NCBI GenBank assembly: GCA_021234155.1
Contig: JAJEKV010000013.1
Span: forward strand, 4,644,028-4,708,027
Length of the DNA stretch: 64,000 nucleotides
From: Isoetes taiwanensis
Lineage: Eukaryota; Streptophyta; Lycopodiopsida; Isoetales; Isoetaceae
Direction of reading: 5' to 3'
Shown: piece by piece, positions 1-10,944 of the stretch
How the letters are laid out: every line of letters begins with the position of its first letter
How positions within the stretch are numbered: position 1 is the stretch's first letter
Program-made: the position numbers and the translations under genes
The notes under the pieces: model-generated
What the model was told of the DNA's origin: nothing
Seen by the model: only the letters and a program-made list of their open reading frames with translations
Databases searched by the model: none

Positions 1-708
1 GAAGCCGGGAGGTTTTTGGTGTTTTCATGCGAGCCCCATTCTAGAATATATGTATTGATAAAAGTGTGTGTGAAGGTAATGTCAAGGATATAGATTAGTG
101 GCAGAAAAATTTGCCACCATCAAATGAACAATAGATGCAAAATAACATTCAAAAGGTTTAAATGCACAAGCAAGAGCCTAAGCCAACACTATGGGCAAGG
201 ACCAAATTAATGAAAAACTATATGTTAGCATGATGCGAGTAATGGTTTGATTTGTCTACTTCAATCGATGCAGAAGAGTGGGTCAAACAATTAACTTTTT
301 ACACTGAAGTTAGACTATGAAAATAGTTATATTTTTATTTTCACGTGCATGGTAAATGCTATGAGCAACACCAAGGGGAAGCGGTCCAAATCGTAGAGAA
401 TACATAGCTTTTAGCCAAATCTTCACTTCCCAGTCAACACGCTAAACACACAAAACTTTCTAGTTTGATCTATCATGTTGATATACTCAACGTTTGCTTC
501 ATCATGCATGCATCACCCGCCTTTTCTGAAATCCACAATTTTTTTCATAGATGTAGCAAAACCAAAAAATTAACTACTAAAAATATTATAGAATAAACTA
601 AAAACAAAGAACTATGACAACAAGATATTGAAAATGAGCAAATATCTATACATGCTATAGGATGGTTTTCCTTTAACTCTGCAACATTATTCATTCCCCA
701 TGGCGTGT
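1..708. other. Non-coding stretch, nothing recognised
   Basis: AT-rich sequence without a convincing reading frame, RNA gene or repeat. It lies just beyond the poly(A) end of the minus-strand SINE that follows. Confidence 0.5.
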
Positions 709-1125
709 ATTTTTTTTTTTTTTTGGCCCTTGGATCCTGGCATAATTCATGGGATATTCCCTCTCCACACATCCTATCTGCCCTTGTGAAGTCTTTATGG
801 GGTCAAATTGGCCCCTATTGACCCGATTTTAAAGGGGGGACTTGAACGCCACACACCATGGGTTAGGATAGGCATACTGGTATTTATACAATACAGTGTC
901 ATACTAATACACTGCACAACTCAAACACAGCAGCAGCATTCCAATATGACATGATCCGGGGAATCGAACCCAGTTCCAATCCGATGCTCTGGGCTAAAAC
1001 TTATCTGAAGCTTCACAATCCAGTTTAATTTCTGATCCTGATACAGCTCAGACTTGCAACAGACCAAGGCTTGGGGAATCGAACCCCAACAAAAATCCTA
1101 TGCCCTTGGCTTACCTGATGAACCA
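709..1125 (-). mobile_element. tRNA-derived SINE, copy 1, with two tRNA-like heads
   Basis: Read on the minus strand, a B box GGTTCGATTCC lies at 960-970 and a second identical one at 1075-1085. Each has an A-box-like sequence 30-45 bp upstream (about 1000-1013 and 1109-1124). The body then runs through a GACCCGATTTT segment at about 820-831 (plus-strand spelling) and ends in a run of 16 A (T run at 709-724). A pol III split promoter, a unique body and an A tail are the hallmarks of a SINE. The copy at 6191-6395 shares the head and body. Two heads could mean a dimeric SINE or one copy inserted just upstream of another. Boundaries are approximate. Confidence 0.72.
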
Positions 1126-1185
1126 GCCTTTGAGGATCTTTAACAAGTTTTGTTTTGTGGCTATGGCAAGGATCTGCTGCAACAG

Positions 1186-1425
1186 TGCACCAAGCCCTGC
1201 AAAACACAAATTATGCAAAAACCCTCAAGGCAAAAACACAGATTATGCAGAAACCCTCAAGGCAAAAACATTCATGAAAACACAAGGCAATATGTCCCTC
1301 CTTTCATCTGTATTACAGAAGATAAACATAGGTCATGCAAAAACTCTCAAGGCAAAAAACATTCGCGAAAACACGAGGCTATTTGTCCCTCCTTTCATCT
1401 TATCAAATACAGAGCCTTTCTGGCA
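1186..1425. repeat. Short tandem repeat block (~34 bp and ~110 bp units)
   Basis: A segment reading ATTATGCAAAAACCCTCAAG and variants is repeated three times, within a larger unit that also repeats the phrase TGTCCCTCCTTTCATCT at about 1291 and 1387. The frames that are open here are low-complexity products of the repeat, not genes. Confidence 0.7.
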
Positions 1426-2690
1426 ATTTTTCTTCACGCCCTTCTGGCTATGGCGTCCTTTCACGGAGCCCTGTTTAACTTACGGCACGAAGATGCGGAA
1501 GAACTGGAGGTACAAGTAGTATCCGGAGGTGCAAGCAAGATCCAGACTTGGAAGAGCTAGAGTTGGAAGCCTTTGAAAACCAACAAAACACAAGCACAGC
1601 ACCAAACTGCTCACCTGTGCGCCTTCCTCCCCATCGCCTCCATCGCCATCACCTCCAGATGCCCACCCAGCCACCTGCATAGTCTTGAGAAGGAAACCAT
1701 GTGCCCCAGGCGCACACGACGACAGAAGAAAAAAACCTAGATGCTCATGATTGGAATCCAGCATGATTGGAATTCAGCATTTACTGTATTTTCATACAAA
1801 TACCATGAAAACCTTTAAAAATCTTATGTAATAAATGTATGGTCTCAGATTTCGGCCACATTATTGCATAATATCCTTTATCATGTACAGAGTATCCAGA
1901 AAAGGAGAAAGACATATCTTTAGGATACATTCATCAGTTACAAGCAAATATCAAATATATGCGATGTACATATCATATGATAAAATGAAGTCTCTAGAGG
2001 CTTCTGATATCAAGCCAATTATGTAGGAAGCCCTCTTATGAAAAAGAAACGACTACGTTGTGTGCTCCTTAATATTATCTAAGAAAGCTCAAGAATTTTC
2101 ATTACACATTCTAGGATATATTGACCTAGGCCACATTTATCAGAGTTTACTCAAGAAATAAGAAATATTTCTATTGTGTACATACATTCAAGCTGGCCAG
2201 ATTTGACAAGCTTTTCTAACCACATTTTTCTTTGATTTGCTCTGTTGCATCCACCATCTTTGAAAACAATGCCTGCAAACACAACACCAAGCATGTATGA
2301 CTATGCAACAGAGTTTGACTACGCAACAGAGTTTCCAAACCATCTCGTTCAAACTGCAAAATTGATCTAAAACATAGATTGGCGCGTAATGCCATTACAT
2401 TCTAACAGCATTCTCTTCTACGCTATAATGCCCTCGACCGGATACAATGTGTCAATGTGGCTTCTTTTTTTTTTTTTTTTAATTGCTCACGCTTTCAGCA
2501 CATGCACATACAATGGATCACTGTGGCTTTCTTTTTATTGGTCATGCTTTCAGCACATGCACTGACCATGAAAAGAACAAAGAAAATATGATTTGGTACC
2601 TATTGCTATTGTCACAACAAGTGAATTTGGGGGATAAAGGCAAGCACAAATATTGCAAACAAAAACCAAAGCAATATGGAGGGAAATAAG
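1426..2690. other. Non-coding stretch with a T16 run and a small direct repeat
   Basis: No gene recognised. There is a T16 run at 2465-2480, which could be the poly(A) tail of an unidentified minus-strand retroposon. Just after it, a phrase close to CTTTCAGCACATGCAC occurs twice (about 2491 and 2547). A small duplication of GCAACAGAGTTT lies near 2300-2330. Confidence 0.45.
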
Positions 2691-3450
2691 CAATATGGCG
2701 TTAGCTCAAGGGAGCGGCTAACGAGATCCTCTTATAAGTTCTTGAGCTTGTGAACTCAAGCTTTGATTTCTTGACGATGATTCTATTCTTAGCCATTCTT
2801 TGTCCGGTGGGGGCTACTGGATGAGGATTTGCCCAGTAAATCTGGTTGAGTGCTGAGCTCTGGTGGAAGCCCGGTTTTGTGTTTTCCTGATAAATTGCAA
2901 TTCTTAAGTGTTATTGCAGGACCCTAAAGAGCAATTATTGCAAGACCCTAAAGAGCAATTCATCTTGCTTCATATCCACTGGTATCAGAGTCGTGTTACT
3001 ATCCGCGAACCTGTTAAATGACCAGCAACTTACATTGTAGATAATTGGCAAGCCATGAGCATTGCGCATGCTTCATATCCACTGGTATCAGAGTCGTGTT
3101 CCTACCCAAGAACATTTAACGCAAAACCCTAAAGAGCAATTCATCTTGCTTCATATCCACTGGTATCAGAGTCGTGTTACCAACCAGAGTCGTGTTCCTA
3201 CACAAGAACCTGTTAAATGGCCAGCAACTTTAACATTGTAGATAATTGGCAAGCCATGAGCATTGCGCAATTCACATAGCAAACCAAATTGCCAACCAGA
3301 TTGATTTACCAAGCCATGAGCATTGCGCAATTCATAGCAAACCAAATTGCCAACCACAGCAAACCAAATTACCAACCAGATTGATTTACCAAGCCATGAT
3401 TGGCAAGCCATGAGCATTGCGAGATTCATAGCAAACCAAACTGCCAACCA
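2690..3450 (+). mobile_element. Decayed LTR-retrotransposon end with repeated Met-tRNA primer-binding-like sites
   Basis: The motif TATCCACTGGTATCAGAG occurs three times (about 2976, 3077 and 3157). TGGTATCAGAG matches the primer-binding site complementary to initiator methionine tRNA that follows the 5' LTR of many plant LTR elements, and the preceding bases end in CA as an LTR would. Around it are further tandem copies of GCAAGCCATGAGCATTGCG and AGCAAACCAAATTGCCAACC. No coding domain remains. I infer an LTR/PBS junction that was later amplified as a tandem array. Confidence 0.5.
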
Positions 3451-3741
3451 GACTGATTTCACACTGCCAAGATGCCATTCTGACTACAGAAAAAAACTGG
3501 AGCAATTAGCTTTAGCTTATAGATTGAGTGCCTGATAATTATTAGCAGGCTCTGTTGCCAAGAAATCCTCAGCCATTTAATCCTCAAGTAATCCTCTTCA
3601 TGCAAATATTACTGTGGGTTCTAGAGGAACTCAGCATGCAAAGTCCTGGCCTACAGCATGCTAAATAGAAAGGACCAAAGCCTTATCAGACTTTTACTTT
3701 CAGATAAAGGTACAACCTGCACACAAACAAGTTAAACAAAA

Positions 3742-4040
3742 GTTGATCGCATTGACATGAGTGCAGAAAATATGAACTTGATCGCATTGACATGAGTGCA
3801 GAAAATATGACACTCATATACAAACACATGAAATATCAGCCAAACAGAAATGTCATAATGAGACAAAGAAGAATACCTTCTACCCATGATTGATTGTTCC
3901 CTCAATTGCAAAAGACACAATTCAAAATTGGACTGATCAAACCCAGAAGTAGAAAAAATCACATAGCTTTCTATTGAAAAGATTAACTGATATCCAAGAA
4001 GATTAACTGATATCCAAGAAGATTTAACTGATATCCAAGT
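3742..4040. repeat. Two short tandem repeats
   Basis: A ~37-bp unit containing GATCGCATTGACATGAGTGC is duplicated head to tail at 3745-3812. A ~21-bp unit containing AACTGATATCCAAGAAGAT is repeated about three times at 3985-4038. Neither encodes anything recognisable. Confidence 0.75.
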
Positions 4041-4116
4041 ACCTTTGCCAAATGACCTCAAAGTTCATTTGGCACCCACGCACAAATAACCTCTAGCACT
4101 TAGATAGGCTTTCCTC

Positions 4117-4300
4117 CTATAAACGTCTCACATAATTATTCTTCATCAAAACAGCGCCTTGCCTTGAACTTCCAAAAATTGGAACTCTAACACGCACTTG
4201 CAGTTGTTTGTGTGCGAGTTCCAACATGGTATCAGAGCGAGACAACTTGGATATCGAAGTGAGACAATGTGATTTCATTGATCCATAATAATACTGCAGC
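4117..4300 (+). mobile_element. LTR end plus Met-tRNA primer-binding-like site, relic 1
   Basis: The sequence ending in CAACA is followed at about 4210 by TGGTATCAGAGCGAGAC, a canonical initiator-Met primer-binding start. A diverged copy of the same block lies at 4625-4780. The shared parts include CCTTGAACTTCCAA, CACACGCACTTGCAGTTG and the primer-binding segment. No internal domains survive, so this is a solo-LTR-like or TRIM-like relic. Confidence 0.5.
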
Positions 4301-4624
4301 AGAAAAAAAAGAACAGCAAAGATAAGCATATCTAGGTTAAAATCATTAGAGTTTAAGTATGAAGCAAGTTATTAGAGTTAAGAACGTCAGCAGACTAAAT
4401 TGCAACTTGCAAGAAAGAGCAAACCAAGGCCTATGAGAAGCGCATTTTCAGATGATGGCAAAAAAACAAAAAGGGCCTAGACTCACCAGTAGTAAATGAT
4501 GTTTACGGGGCAAAAGCAACGCGTTTTTGCAGCTCAATACGAATCAATTAAACTTGTTCTGAAAGATAAAGAGCGCAGAGAATAATGAACATACTGAAAT
4601 GGCATCATTTACTTGCATATTGTA

Positions 4625-4780
4625 AAGCAAAATACCGCATTGCCTTGAACTTCCAAGAACTATCAACCTCTGACACCATGACAGAACTCACACGCACTTG
4701 CAGTTGTGCATGCGCGAGCTCTATCATGGTATCAGAGCGAGACATAGTAGATATCAGAGCGAGACAATATGGACAACTTA
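4625..4780 (+). mobile_element. LTR end plus Met-tRNA primer-binding-like site, relic 2
   Basis: This is the second copy of the block at 4117-4300. It has the same order of CCTTGAACTTCCAAG, CACACGCACTTGCAGTTG and TGGTATCAGAGCGAGAC (about 4727). The GAGCGAGACA phrase is then repeated once more about 20 bp downstream. It shares direction with relic 1. The two could be the LTR ends of one small element or two insertions. Confidence 0.5.
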
Positions 4781-4789
4781 AGAATAAAT

Positions 4790-5584
4790 CTACTTACTGA
4801 TCAATAGAGAGACAAAGCATATTCCAAAAATATTGATAAGATGTGAATGCCATCTGCCTTAAGGCACAATTGAGCAAGCAAAACAACTCTATAAAGTAAC
4901 CTACAAATACAGAAAAGGTCAAAGATTCAAATATCTACAAAGCAACCTAAGAATTCAGATTTCTGAAAAATTCTTCAGATTCAGACCTCCGGTTTAGAAA
5001 TTACCAAATATGAGCAAGAACCCTAAGGATCTACTCCACAAGCTAGAAATACCGCAAGGCAGATCAAACTATATAAATTGGCACCATGAGAAAGAGAAAA
5101 AAACTAGAGACTGCTACGCTTGAATGGACCGCATGCGCTATGTATAGAATTCCGATGTCGGTCGAGCTAGTAGTCTGTCTATATATAGGTCGGCCACGTT
5201 AAATATAGTATATTCTTCAAACTAAGGCCGAGATTCCACTTAGACGGTGGCCTTTCTGTGCGTAAAAATACTATCTATCTATCTGTTTTACTGGACCGCG
5301 CCGCGGTATTTAGAGTCTGGGATGTGGTATTTTCGGACTTTTTTTTTGGTGTTTCCGGCCACCCGTTATCAGCCACTGTGCACTTCACAGTTTTAAGCCC
5401 AGAATAACTGTTTTGGGTCATTTTTTGCTTGATCCGGCCTTATCTAAGCTCAAATCACTTCCTCTCTTCATCAAACTAGTGTTAAAGAGGAAGACAAAGC
5501 GATTGGAAGGGCTTTCAAAGCATTTCAAGCCGTCCAGGGAGCTGCAAGAAGAATCCGACCAAAGATTTTGGCTCCGCCGCACAG
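4790..5584. other. Non-coding stretch
   Basis: No gene recognised. It contains a TATCTATC run near 5270 and a few TATATA-type motifs near 5070 and 5183 that are not linked to any reading frame. Confidence 0.4.
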
Positions 5585-5735
5585 TTTTGCGTTTGGTTTT
5601 TGGCCAGAAACACCACTTTTTGGCCAGAAATACCATATTTTTGGCCAGAAACACCACTTTGGCCGGAAATACCACTTGGCTGATATCGGATGGCCGGAAA
5701 TACCACAAAAAAAGTCCAGAAATACCACATCCCGG
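5585..5735. repeat. Minisatellite of ~20-bp units (TTTTGGCCAGAAAYACCA)
   Basis: About six imperfect copies of TTTTGGCCAGAAATACCA-like units lie head to tail, with GGCCGGAAATACCAC variants at the right end. Several overlapping frames are open only because the unit lacks stop codons. There are no constant spacers, so it is not a CRISPR array. Confidence 0.75.
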
Positions 5736-5779
5736 ACTCTATATATGGGCGTCCTGTTTTACTGCAATTGCTAGGTCAT

Positions 5780-6190
5780 AGTCTTCAACTGCCGCTCATC
5801 TTACCGTGGAACAATCTTCACATGAACAAGTCGTAGAACAAATTCATGCTTCCGGTGGATGCGTGTCAAAAATCTTCTTACTGGTATTTCCTTCCCCCAA
5901 AAATGTCAGGAAAATTGGCTGACAGTTACCTAGCAATTAGCAAGCTAATTATAGAAATCCAAATCTAAATCCGATGCTAAAATACCTGTTGTAGTGGAAT
6001 CGCTTCAATTGGAGGCAATTCTTGAATCCTGGCATTCGATTGGTCAGCTCTTAAAAGCCACCCTTCAAATGATGCCAGTGGAATCTGGCCCTAAGTCGTA
6101 ATTCTAGTAACATTCTTATGTATAATGGAACGACACCCCGGAATTTAGATGGGGTGTGATTAGATCATGCAATATCCCGTATAATATTCC
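5780..6190. other. Non-coding stretch
   Basis: No gene, RNA or repeat that I can support. The sequence leads into the 3' side of the minus-strand SINE at 6191. Confidence 0.4.
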
Positions 6191-6395
6191 ATGAACAGCT
6201 CTTTTGTCCATTCCTTGCAAGTCAAGATGGGGTCAAACAGTCCCATTTTGACCCGATTTTTAAGGAGGCATCTAAAAACCAAAACCAATGGTCATTATAC
6301 AAGTCAATCCAACAGGCCAAGTTTCCAACAAAACAGAGCTTGGGGAATCGAACCCCAACAATATTCCAATGCCCTTGCCTTACCTGAGCTCTAAA
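6191..6395 (-). mobile_element. tRNA-derived SINE, copy 2
   Basis: On the minus strand, an A-box-like TAGAGCTCAGGTAAGG lies at 6379-6394 and a perfect B box GGTTCGATTCC at 6344-6354. The body contains the AAAATCGGGTCA and GTTTGACCCCAT segments also found in copy 1 at 709-1125. The two copies can be followed past this point, with GGAATAT- and ATTATGCC/ATTGCATG-like matches, but there is no clear A tail here. The right end is defined by the head, the left end only loosely. Confidence 0.68.
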
Positions 6396-6399
6396 GCAA

Positions 6400-6632
6400 C
6401 CCAAACTTCATATGCACAACACTACTTTGCAGAAGCTTGTGCATGGAAGTAAATAAGATTCATGTGCTCTTGCAAGCACTAAAACAAAAAAACAACTTAC
6501 TCAAACATATCCAAGTTAAAATTCCAGACGCAACTTACCAGACTCTCGACATGTGCTCCATGATAATCTCGAGGAGTTGGTCCCAGTCCTCGTGAACTTT
6601 AAATAGAATGAACCTCTCAACTTCTCAAGCCC
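6400..6632 (-). mobile_element. Flank split from 17693 onward by the Gypsy-1 insertion
   Basis: The TSD AGCCC at 6628-6632 and the same 5 bp at 17693-17697 show that this sequence was contiguous with the sequence to the right of Gypsy-1. A minus-strand frame is open on both sides of the insertion, but I do not recognise its product. It probably belongs to the downstream part of Gypsy-3 or to the DNA that Gypsy-3 entered. Confidence 0.5.
6628..6632. repeat. Target-site duplication AGCCC of Gypsy-1, left copy
   Basis: AGCCC directly precedes the LTR terminus TGTTTGGG, and the identical 5 bp directly follow the other terminus at 17693-17697. Five base pairs is the usual duplication length for Ty3/gypsy integrases. 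Confidence 0.9.
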
Positions 6633-7219
6633 TGTTTGGGGTCTGGGTTCGGGAACTCCTGGAAGACAGCCCTCTGTGAGGACCCGTGGATCTAACAGGA
6701 GAGTCTGGGGGACTATGTCACGCGGGATTTGCAAGAAGAGAAGAAGAAGAAGAAAACAGAACAAATGAGAGGAAAACGATAAGCTTCCTTGATATCAATG
6801 ATGAACTTACATGAGCTCTCGCAATAGAGAGAAAAACTGAAAGGAGACAAGACTCAAAACTCATCTAGCCATCATATGCTAGCTCTACTCATATATATAG
6901 TACAATGGCCTTGGGCCCAATATAGACACTGGGATCGATCTCTGGGCTCAACTCGAAGGAGGCCTGATTTGCGGTGAATGTTGGCGTGCCTCTTTAAATG
7001 TCTTAGAATCACTGACGCCGACACGCGGGCAAGTGACGGGTCATCACTTGTCCGAGCGGCGCCTCTGTTGACGGACGTGCTTTGATCGCGTGGGTCTGGC
7101 CTTGGTCTTCTCGGGCCGAGCCTTTGATGGCTGACCCGTGGTCGACCGAGGATCCTTGAGCTTGACCCCGCCTGTCAGATAGATGAATAGTCCCGTACCG
7201 TGAGGCATGTGGACTAACA
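6633..7219 (-). repeat. 3' LTR of Gypsy-1
   Basis: The 587-bp LTR begins (minus strand) TGTTAGTCC and ends CCCCAAACA. A TATA-like ATATATATGAG, seen on the plus strand as CTCATATATATAG near 6890, may be the LTR promoter. Long stretches are identical to the 5' LTR, whereas the 6960-7219 part differs mainly at CTG/CAG sites. Confidence 0.9.
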
Positions 7220-7240
7220 CTCCCCACCACCAAACGACAC
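7220..7240 (-). other. Polypurine tract of Gypsy-1
   Basis: On the minus strand, TTTGGTGGTGGGGAG directly abuts the 3' LTR start. It is the plus-strand primer site expected at this position and matches the tract next to the 3' LTR of Gypsy-2 (TTTGGTGGGGAG). Confidence 0.75.
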
Positions 7241-7429
7241 CGTGAGTGAAGAAAAAGGAGGAAGGGTTTCGAGGGTGGAAGCCATCGGTGCGAAAGTGAT
7301 CCTCACGGAGTGAGGACGGGCACCATTATGGTAATGGCTAATGAGATCCCGGGCGTGTTTGAAGAGCGGGAGGAGTGTTTTTGGCCAAGGGCAGGATCTG
7401 CATCAATAAGAAAGCGTAGATCGTACCAT

Positions 7430-10190
7430 GTCTTCAAGGGCGAGATGGGCGCTCAAGAAATGTACCGACATTCCATGAGGAGACAGGTCCGAGGCCAAAG
7501 GCACCCATTAATCGCATTCGGATTGCAAAAATGAAAAAATGAGACGCCGATTTAAGGAGCTTAGCAAAATGCATTTGAGAGCAGCACAAAACCTGCTTTG
7601 AAGATGGATCAAGGATCGTGAGGTGGTGGCATTCTCGGCAAGAAGGTGTCAAGACCATGAAGCGCATCCGCCCGCCGTTGCCAACCACGATCATCATTAG
7701 CAATATAGATCCATTCGTGGTGGTATCCAGAGTGGCACCTTCTTCCCAATGTGAGCGCGAACAAAACGTGGATCCCACCGAGATCCGCCGAGATCTGAGG
7801 TGGAGTCCATCCGCATGACCATCCATGACCTTGGTCCAAAAAGGGAGGCGCCAATCGAAGTCGGGAAACCGGGGCGGAGGTACGCCCGTGGAAGCATAGG
7901 GAGAAGGAACCATGCCCGTGGGTGGGTTCTTGGCAGTCTCCCCGAATTGCCCGACAAGATCGGGATCAAGAGCTTGACACCAACGATCCCAAAGAGAAGC
8001 AGAGAGTTGAGAGTTGTGGGAGGGCTATCCCATCCCGCGGGGACCGCCTTGCTATCCAACAGAGCTCGTAATTGATTATAAACCAGCGAGGTTTGCATAT
8101 AAATTTGTGCATAGGGAAGATCCGGGATGTCCTAGATACTTCTTTATACATGTAGCCTCCGCTTGCCGGAGAGATAAATGATTGGCAAGCTTCGGGCATG
8201 TACTCGATGAAGAGTTTGGGTCGAAAGCGGGATCCCAAGATATGGATTGTTATCCCGAAGCACCCATTGCACGGTGGGGTCACCCGAAAGAGCCGGGCGT
8301 GGCCCATTTCGAAGTGTTCCCGTATCACCCGGATAGAAATCATGAAATATGTAAGCCATGGGCTGAACAACTCAAGGTGATAAAGTCCGGATCGGCAAGA
8401 TGGTGTATGAGATCAAAGACCACAAGGGCACAAAGACAACCCTTTGTCTTCAATGGAGAGTTCGCCAAACGAAGAAAATCTGCGATGCTTTCGGGGAATA
8501 TCCCACAGTCCATCTGCCGCATGCCATTTCGAAAAGGAAGAGGTGGCGGCGAGCAACCACATAATCGTGATAGCAGGAAGGAACTGGGAAGTCAACAAGC
8601 ATTCATTAAGAATGGCGGTATGGGCGTCAAGTTTTGCTTGAGCCTCATCGCCAGACCGAATAGCTTGGCAGAGGTTGTTCAAGATCACGATCCGGTTGTC
8701 CCTTTCTAGCGGCGGAAAGCGTTAGTCACGGACCCGTTTTCGAGAAGTGTTGACTCCGGGAGGAGGATTTCCCGAGTATTGAGACGAAGCACGGCAATCT
8801 CTGGCGTCATCCGGTATCTTCGGTTACGCACCTCTGTAGGCGATCTTGAAGAGAGGGAGCCGAGAGGATGCGGTAGAAATTTCGAAGCCGTCAAGGAGGC
8901 AATTTGCGTCCCGTTCGTAAGGTTTTGAACTGGAGTGCTGAAATTTTCACAAAGTTCGAGAGTACAAGGCGTTGAGCTTAGCAATATCTGCGTCCTTGGT
9001 ACTTTCGGGAGAGCTGCTTTGGACTTGTTGTGCTCCAATAAATTTAATTTCGATTGAGCCGAGCCCTCGTTGATCCGCAAGTTGGCTGACTTGATCTTGT
9101 GCACTTTTGAGATCCGTATGAGCACGTAAGAGAGCCGTGCTTGTCTTGAAGTTTGGCCTCCAAAGTTGCAACTTGGGCAAAGGGCAGTTTGAAGGTCCCG
9201 GTGTACCGCATGTCGAGGCTTCTAGTGCGTTGAAACCCGGGCCATAAGAGCGCCTTGGGATTCTTGTAACTTGAGAGCAGCAGCTTGAGCATCCCGGCCG
9301 ACATCGACATACAACAAACCGACGAGGGTGTTGTGGTGGTGGAGCCTGGCCGTTGCTCCGGTTTGTGATGTTTGGGAAAGATGGTGTGAACGGATGGTGT
9401 AGCGGAGGAGGAGACAATTGACATGGGTGTGCTGGACTTTGGACATGACCGGGGAAGAAGGGCGTGAAGTGCCAGCTTCTGGTTAGTCGATGGAAGGGAA
9501 GGGACCGAAAGTGGAATTATGAGAATTTTGTGGTGTGTGAGGGAAGTAATGACGGATGAGGGCTTGAAAGTGGCCTCCCACGTAAACTTTCAGAAATGGA
9601 AGTGGCACCGGCGGGTCCACTTTTGGAGAAGACGATAGAACATCATTTGGGGCCAATCTATGTGGTGGTTGGAGTGTGTGTAGCGTTGATGACCAGGTTA
9701 TAGAGAGAGGCTTATTGATATGGGTGTTCTTGATAGAATACCAAGGAACTTGGCGCCACGTAAATTTAACAAAGGTTTCGTGGAGGCTTGTCGATATTGG
9801 TCGACGATGGACATTGGCATGATAAGGAGGTGCACCAAACTCGCGGACATCTAGATCCCGTATGATGCACCATGATAAACAAGGGGGTGTGCAAGGGAAT
9901 ATGAAATACCTCAGAAATCAAATGTTGAGTCACGAAATGGTGGTGCCATCGACCACAATGGTGTAGCCATGCGTCGTTAACGATATTGGCGATGAACCGC
10001 CTACCGGGTCGATTTGGAGCCGGAAGTTCCATTTGAGAGAATTTGTAAAGCTTTTGTCGCTCAGCCGACTTCTTTTTATGGGCCAACAAGGGCTTCACGG
10101 AAAGTGGGCGCCAAGAAGGATACAGATGCAAAAAGAGCCGGATCCTTGGGAGCAAAGAGCTTGAAGTGTAGAAAATCTTGGGGCAGCCAT
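7430..10190 (-). pseudogene. Extra coding region downstream of integrase in Gypsy-1 (coiled-coil protein, interrupted)
   Basis: This corresponds to the 27426-30017 region of Gypsy-2. The presumed start codon at 10188-10190 lies in the phrase MAAPRFSTLQA. Recognisable shared blocks include the QVSQLADQ coiled-coil part near 9060, WRLPFWTKVMDGHADG near 7820, and a C-terminal block ending MPPPHDP near 7609. The frame changes repeatedly here, while the coiled coil is open in one frame in Gypsy-2. I do not recognise the family, and I see no clear transmembrane segment to support an envelope role. Direction is the same as gag-pol. Confidence 0.6.
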
Positions 10191-10655
10191 GGTAACGATT
10201 TGCGTAAACGAAGAGTGATTCAAAGGCGGAGGACGAAAGTCAAGCACGGAGGACAAAGGCAGTAAGAAGAACGTAAAAGGTTTTAGGGCACAACCGGAGG
10301 CTAAGAGGTATGAAGAGGTCAAACCGGAGTCGTTGATGGTGCGTGTGTCGAAAAGATGCCAAGGAGTGTATTGAGAGGCAAAATTTGGCTAAGTCCCCAA
10401 AAAACGTAAGGGAGAAGCAATGAACGGTGAGGATGAGACGCGGAAAGAAGGATCGGATGTGACAAGGTGGGCAAAGGACACACATTAATGTCCGGACGGG
10501 CGTGAAAAGAAGAAATGGCATTCAACGCCGCAACTCAAGTGGGATATCATTAAAAGGAATGTGTCAGGAAGGTACCATGGCTAGATATGCGGCGGGAGAA
10601 AAGATTCTCATTTTAGAAACAGCCTTGCATTGCAAACACGTTGGCGATTTGTGTG

Positions 10656-10700
10656 ATTGGTCCACGTCGACAAGGAGTTCCTCAGTTGGCTATATAAGAC
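10656..10700 (+). promoter_or_regulatory. Promoter-like block antisense to Gypsy-1
   Basis: Within 45 bp lie ATTGG (inverted CCAAT box, 10656-10660), CCACGTC with an ACGT core (about 10662-10668) and TATATAAG (10691-10698). The last is about 30 bp before a plausible start codon at 10726. The same three elements with the same spacing are kept in Gypsy-2, reverse-complemented at about 26920-26965. Confidence 0.5.
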
Positions 10701-10725
10701 GAACCGGGAGTAACGAAGGCATCCG

Positions 10726-10944
10726 ATGGCGCTCAGCATGGCTGCTGCTGGTTTGAACGAGGACTGCACTATGCCCACGAACTGTCAGGAGTGGATTACC
10801 TGCAAGATGAATTGTCTGGACCACTGGCGCTGCCACAATCGTGGCGTGAGAATGGACGGCTGGTGTGCCGGGATGGCTGAACATCCCGACCCGAAGACCA
10901 ACGGGATGGAGGTGGTTCTGCACCTTATTTGGGATCTGAGTTAA
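10726..10944 (+). CDS. Small Cys-rich ORF antisense to Gypsy-1 (72 aa)
   Basis: An ATG 35 bp after a TATA box opens a 72-residue frame on the strand opposite to the element. Six cysteines are spaced C-x5-C-x5-C-x3-C-x5-C-x10-C (EDC, TNC, ITC, MNC, WRC, GWC). A conserved HPDPKTNGMEVVLHL block follows. The same frame occurs antisense in Gypsy-2 (26623-26862), where the first codons are shifted by a short indel and the C-terminus runs on about 16 residues longer. No signal peptide is obvious. The sense strand of the same stretch is also open in both copies, so coding direction is not settled. It may be a captured host gene fragment. I do not recognise the family. Confidence 0.4.
   Translation: MALSMAAAGLNEDCTMPTNCQEWITCKMNCLDHWRCHNRGVRMDGWCAGMAEHPDPKTNGMEVVLHLIWDLS

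Noticed and set aside
957-1125. Possible tRNA genes on the minus strand at the B boxes
   Set aside because: The B box and an A-box-like sequence are present, but I cannot form an acceptor stem or anticodon arm. Shared non-tRNA body sequence and an A tail indicate a SINE.
5585-5735. Regularly spaced short repeats that could suggest a CRISPR array
   Set aside because: The units are contiguous with no constant-length unique spacers, they vary in sequence, and the DNA is eukaryotic. It is a minisatellite.
10726-10944. Reading the Cys-rich antisense ORF as a defensin-like or other secreted peptide
   Set aside because: There is no convincing signal peptide, the Cys spacing does not clearly match a known family, and the opposite strand is also open. 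I report only what is visible.
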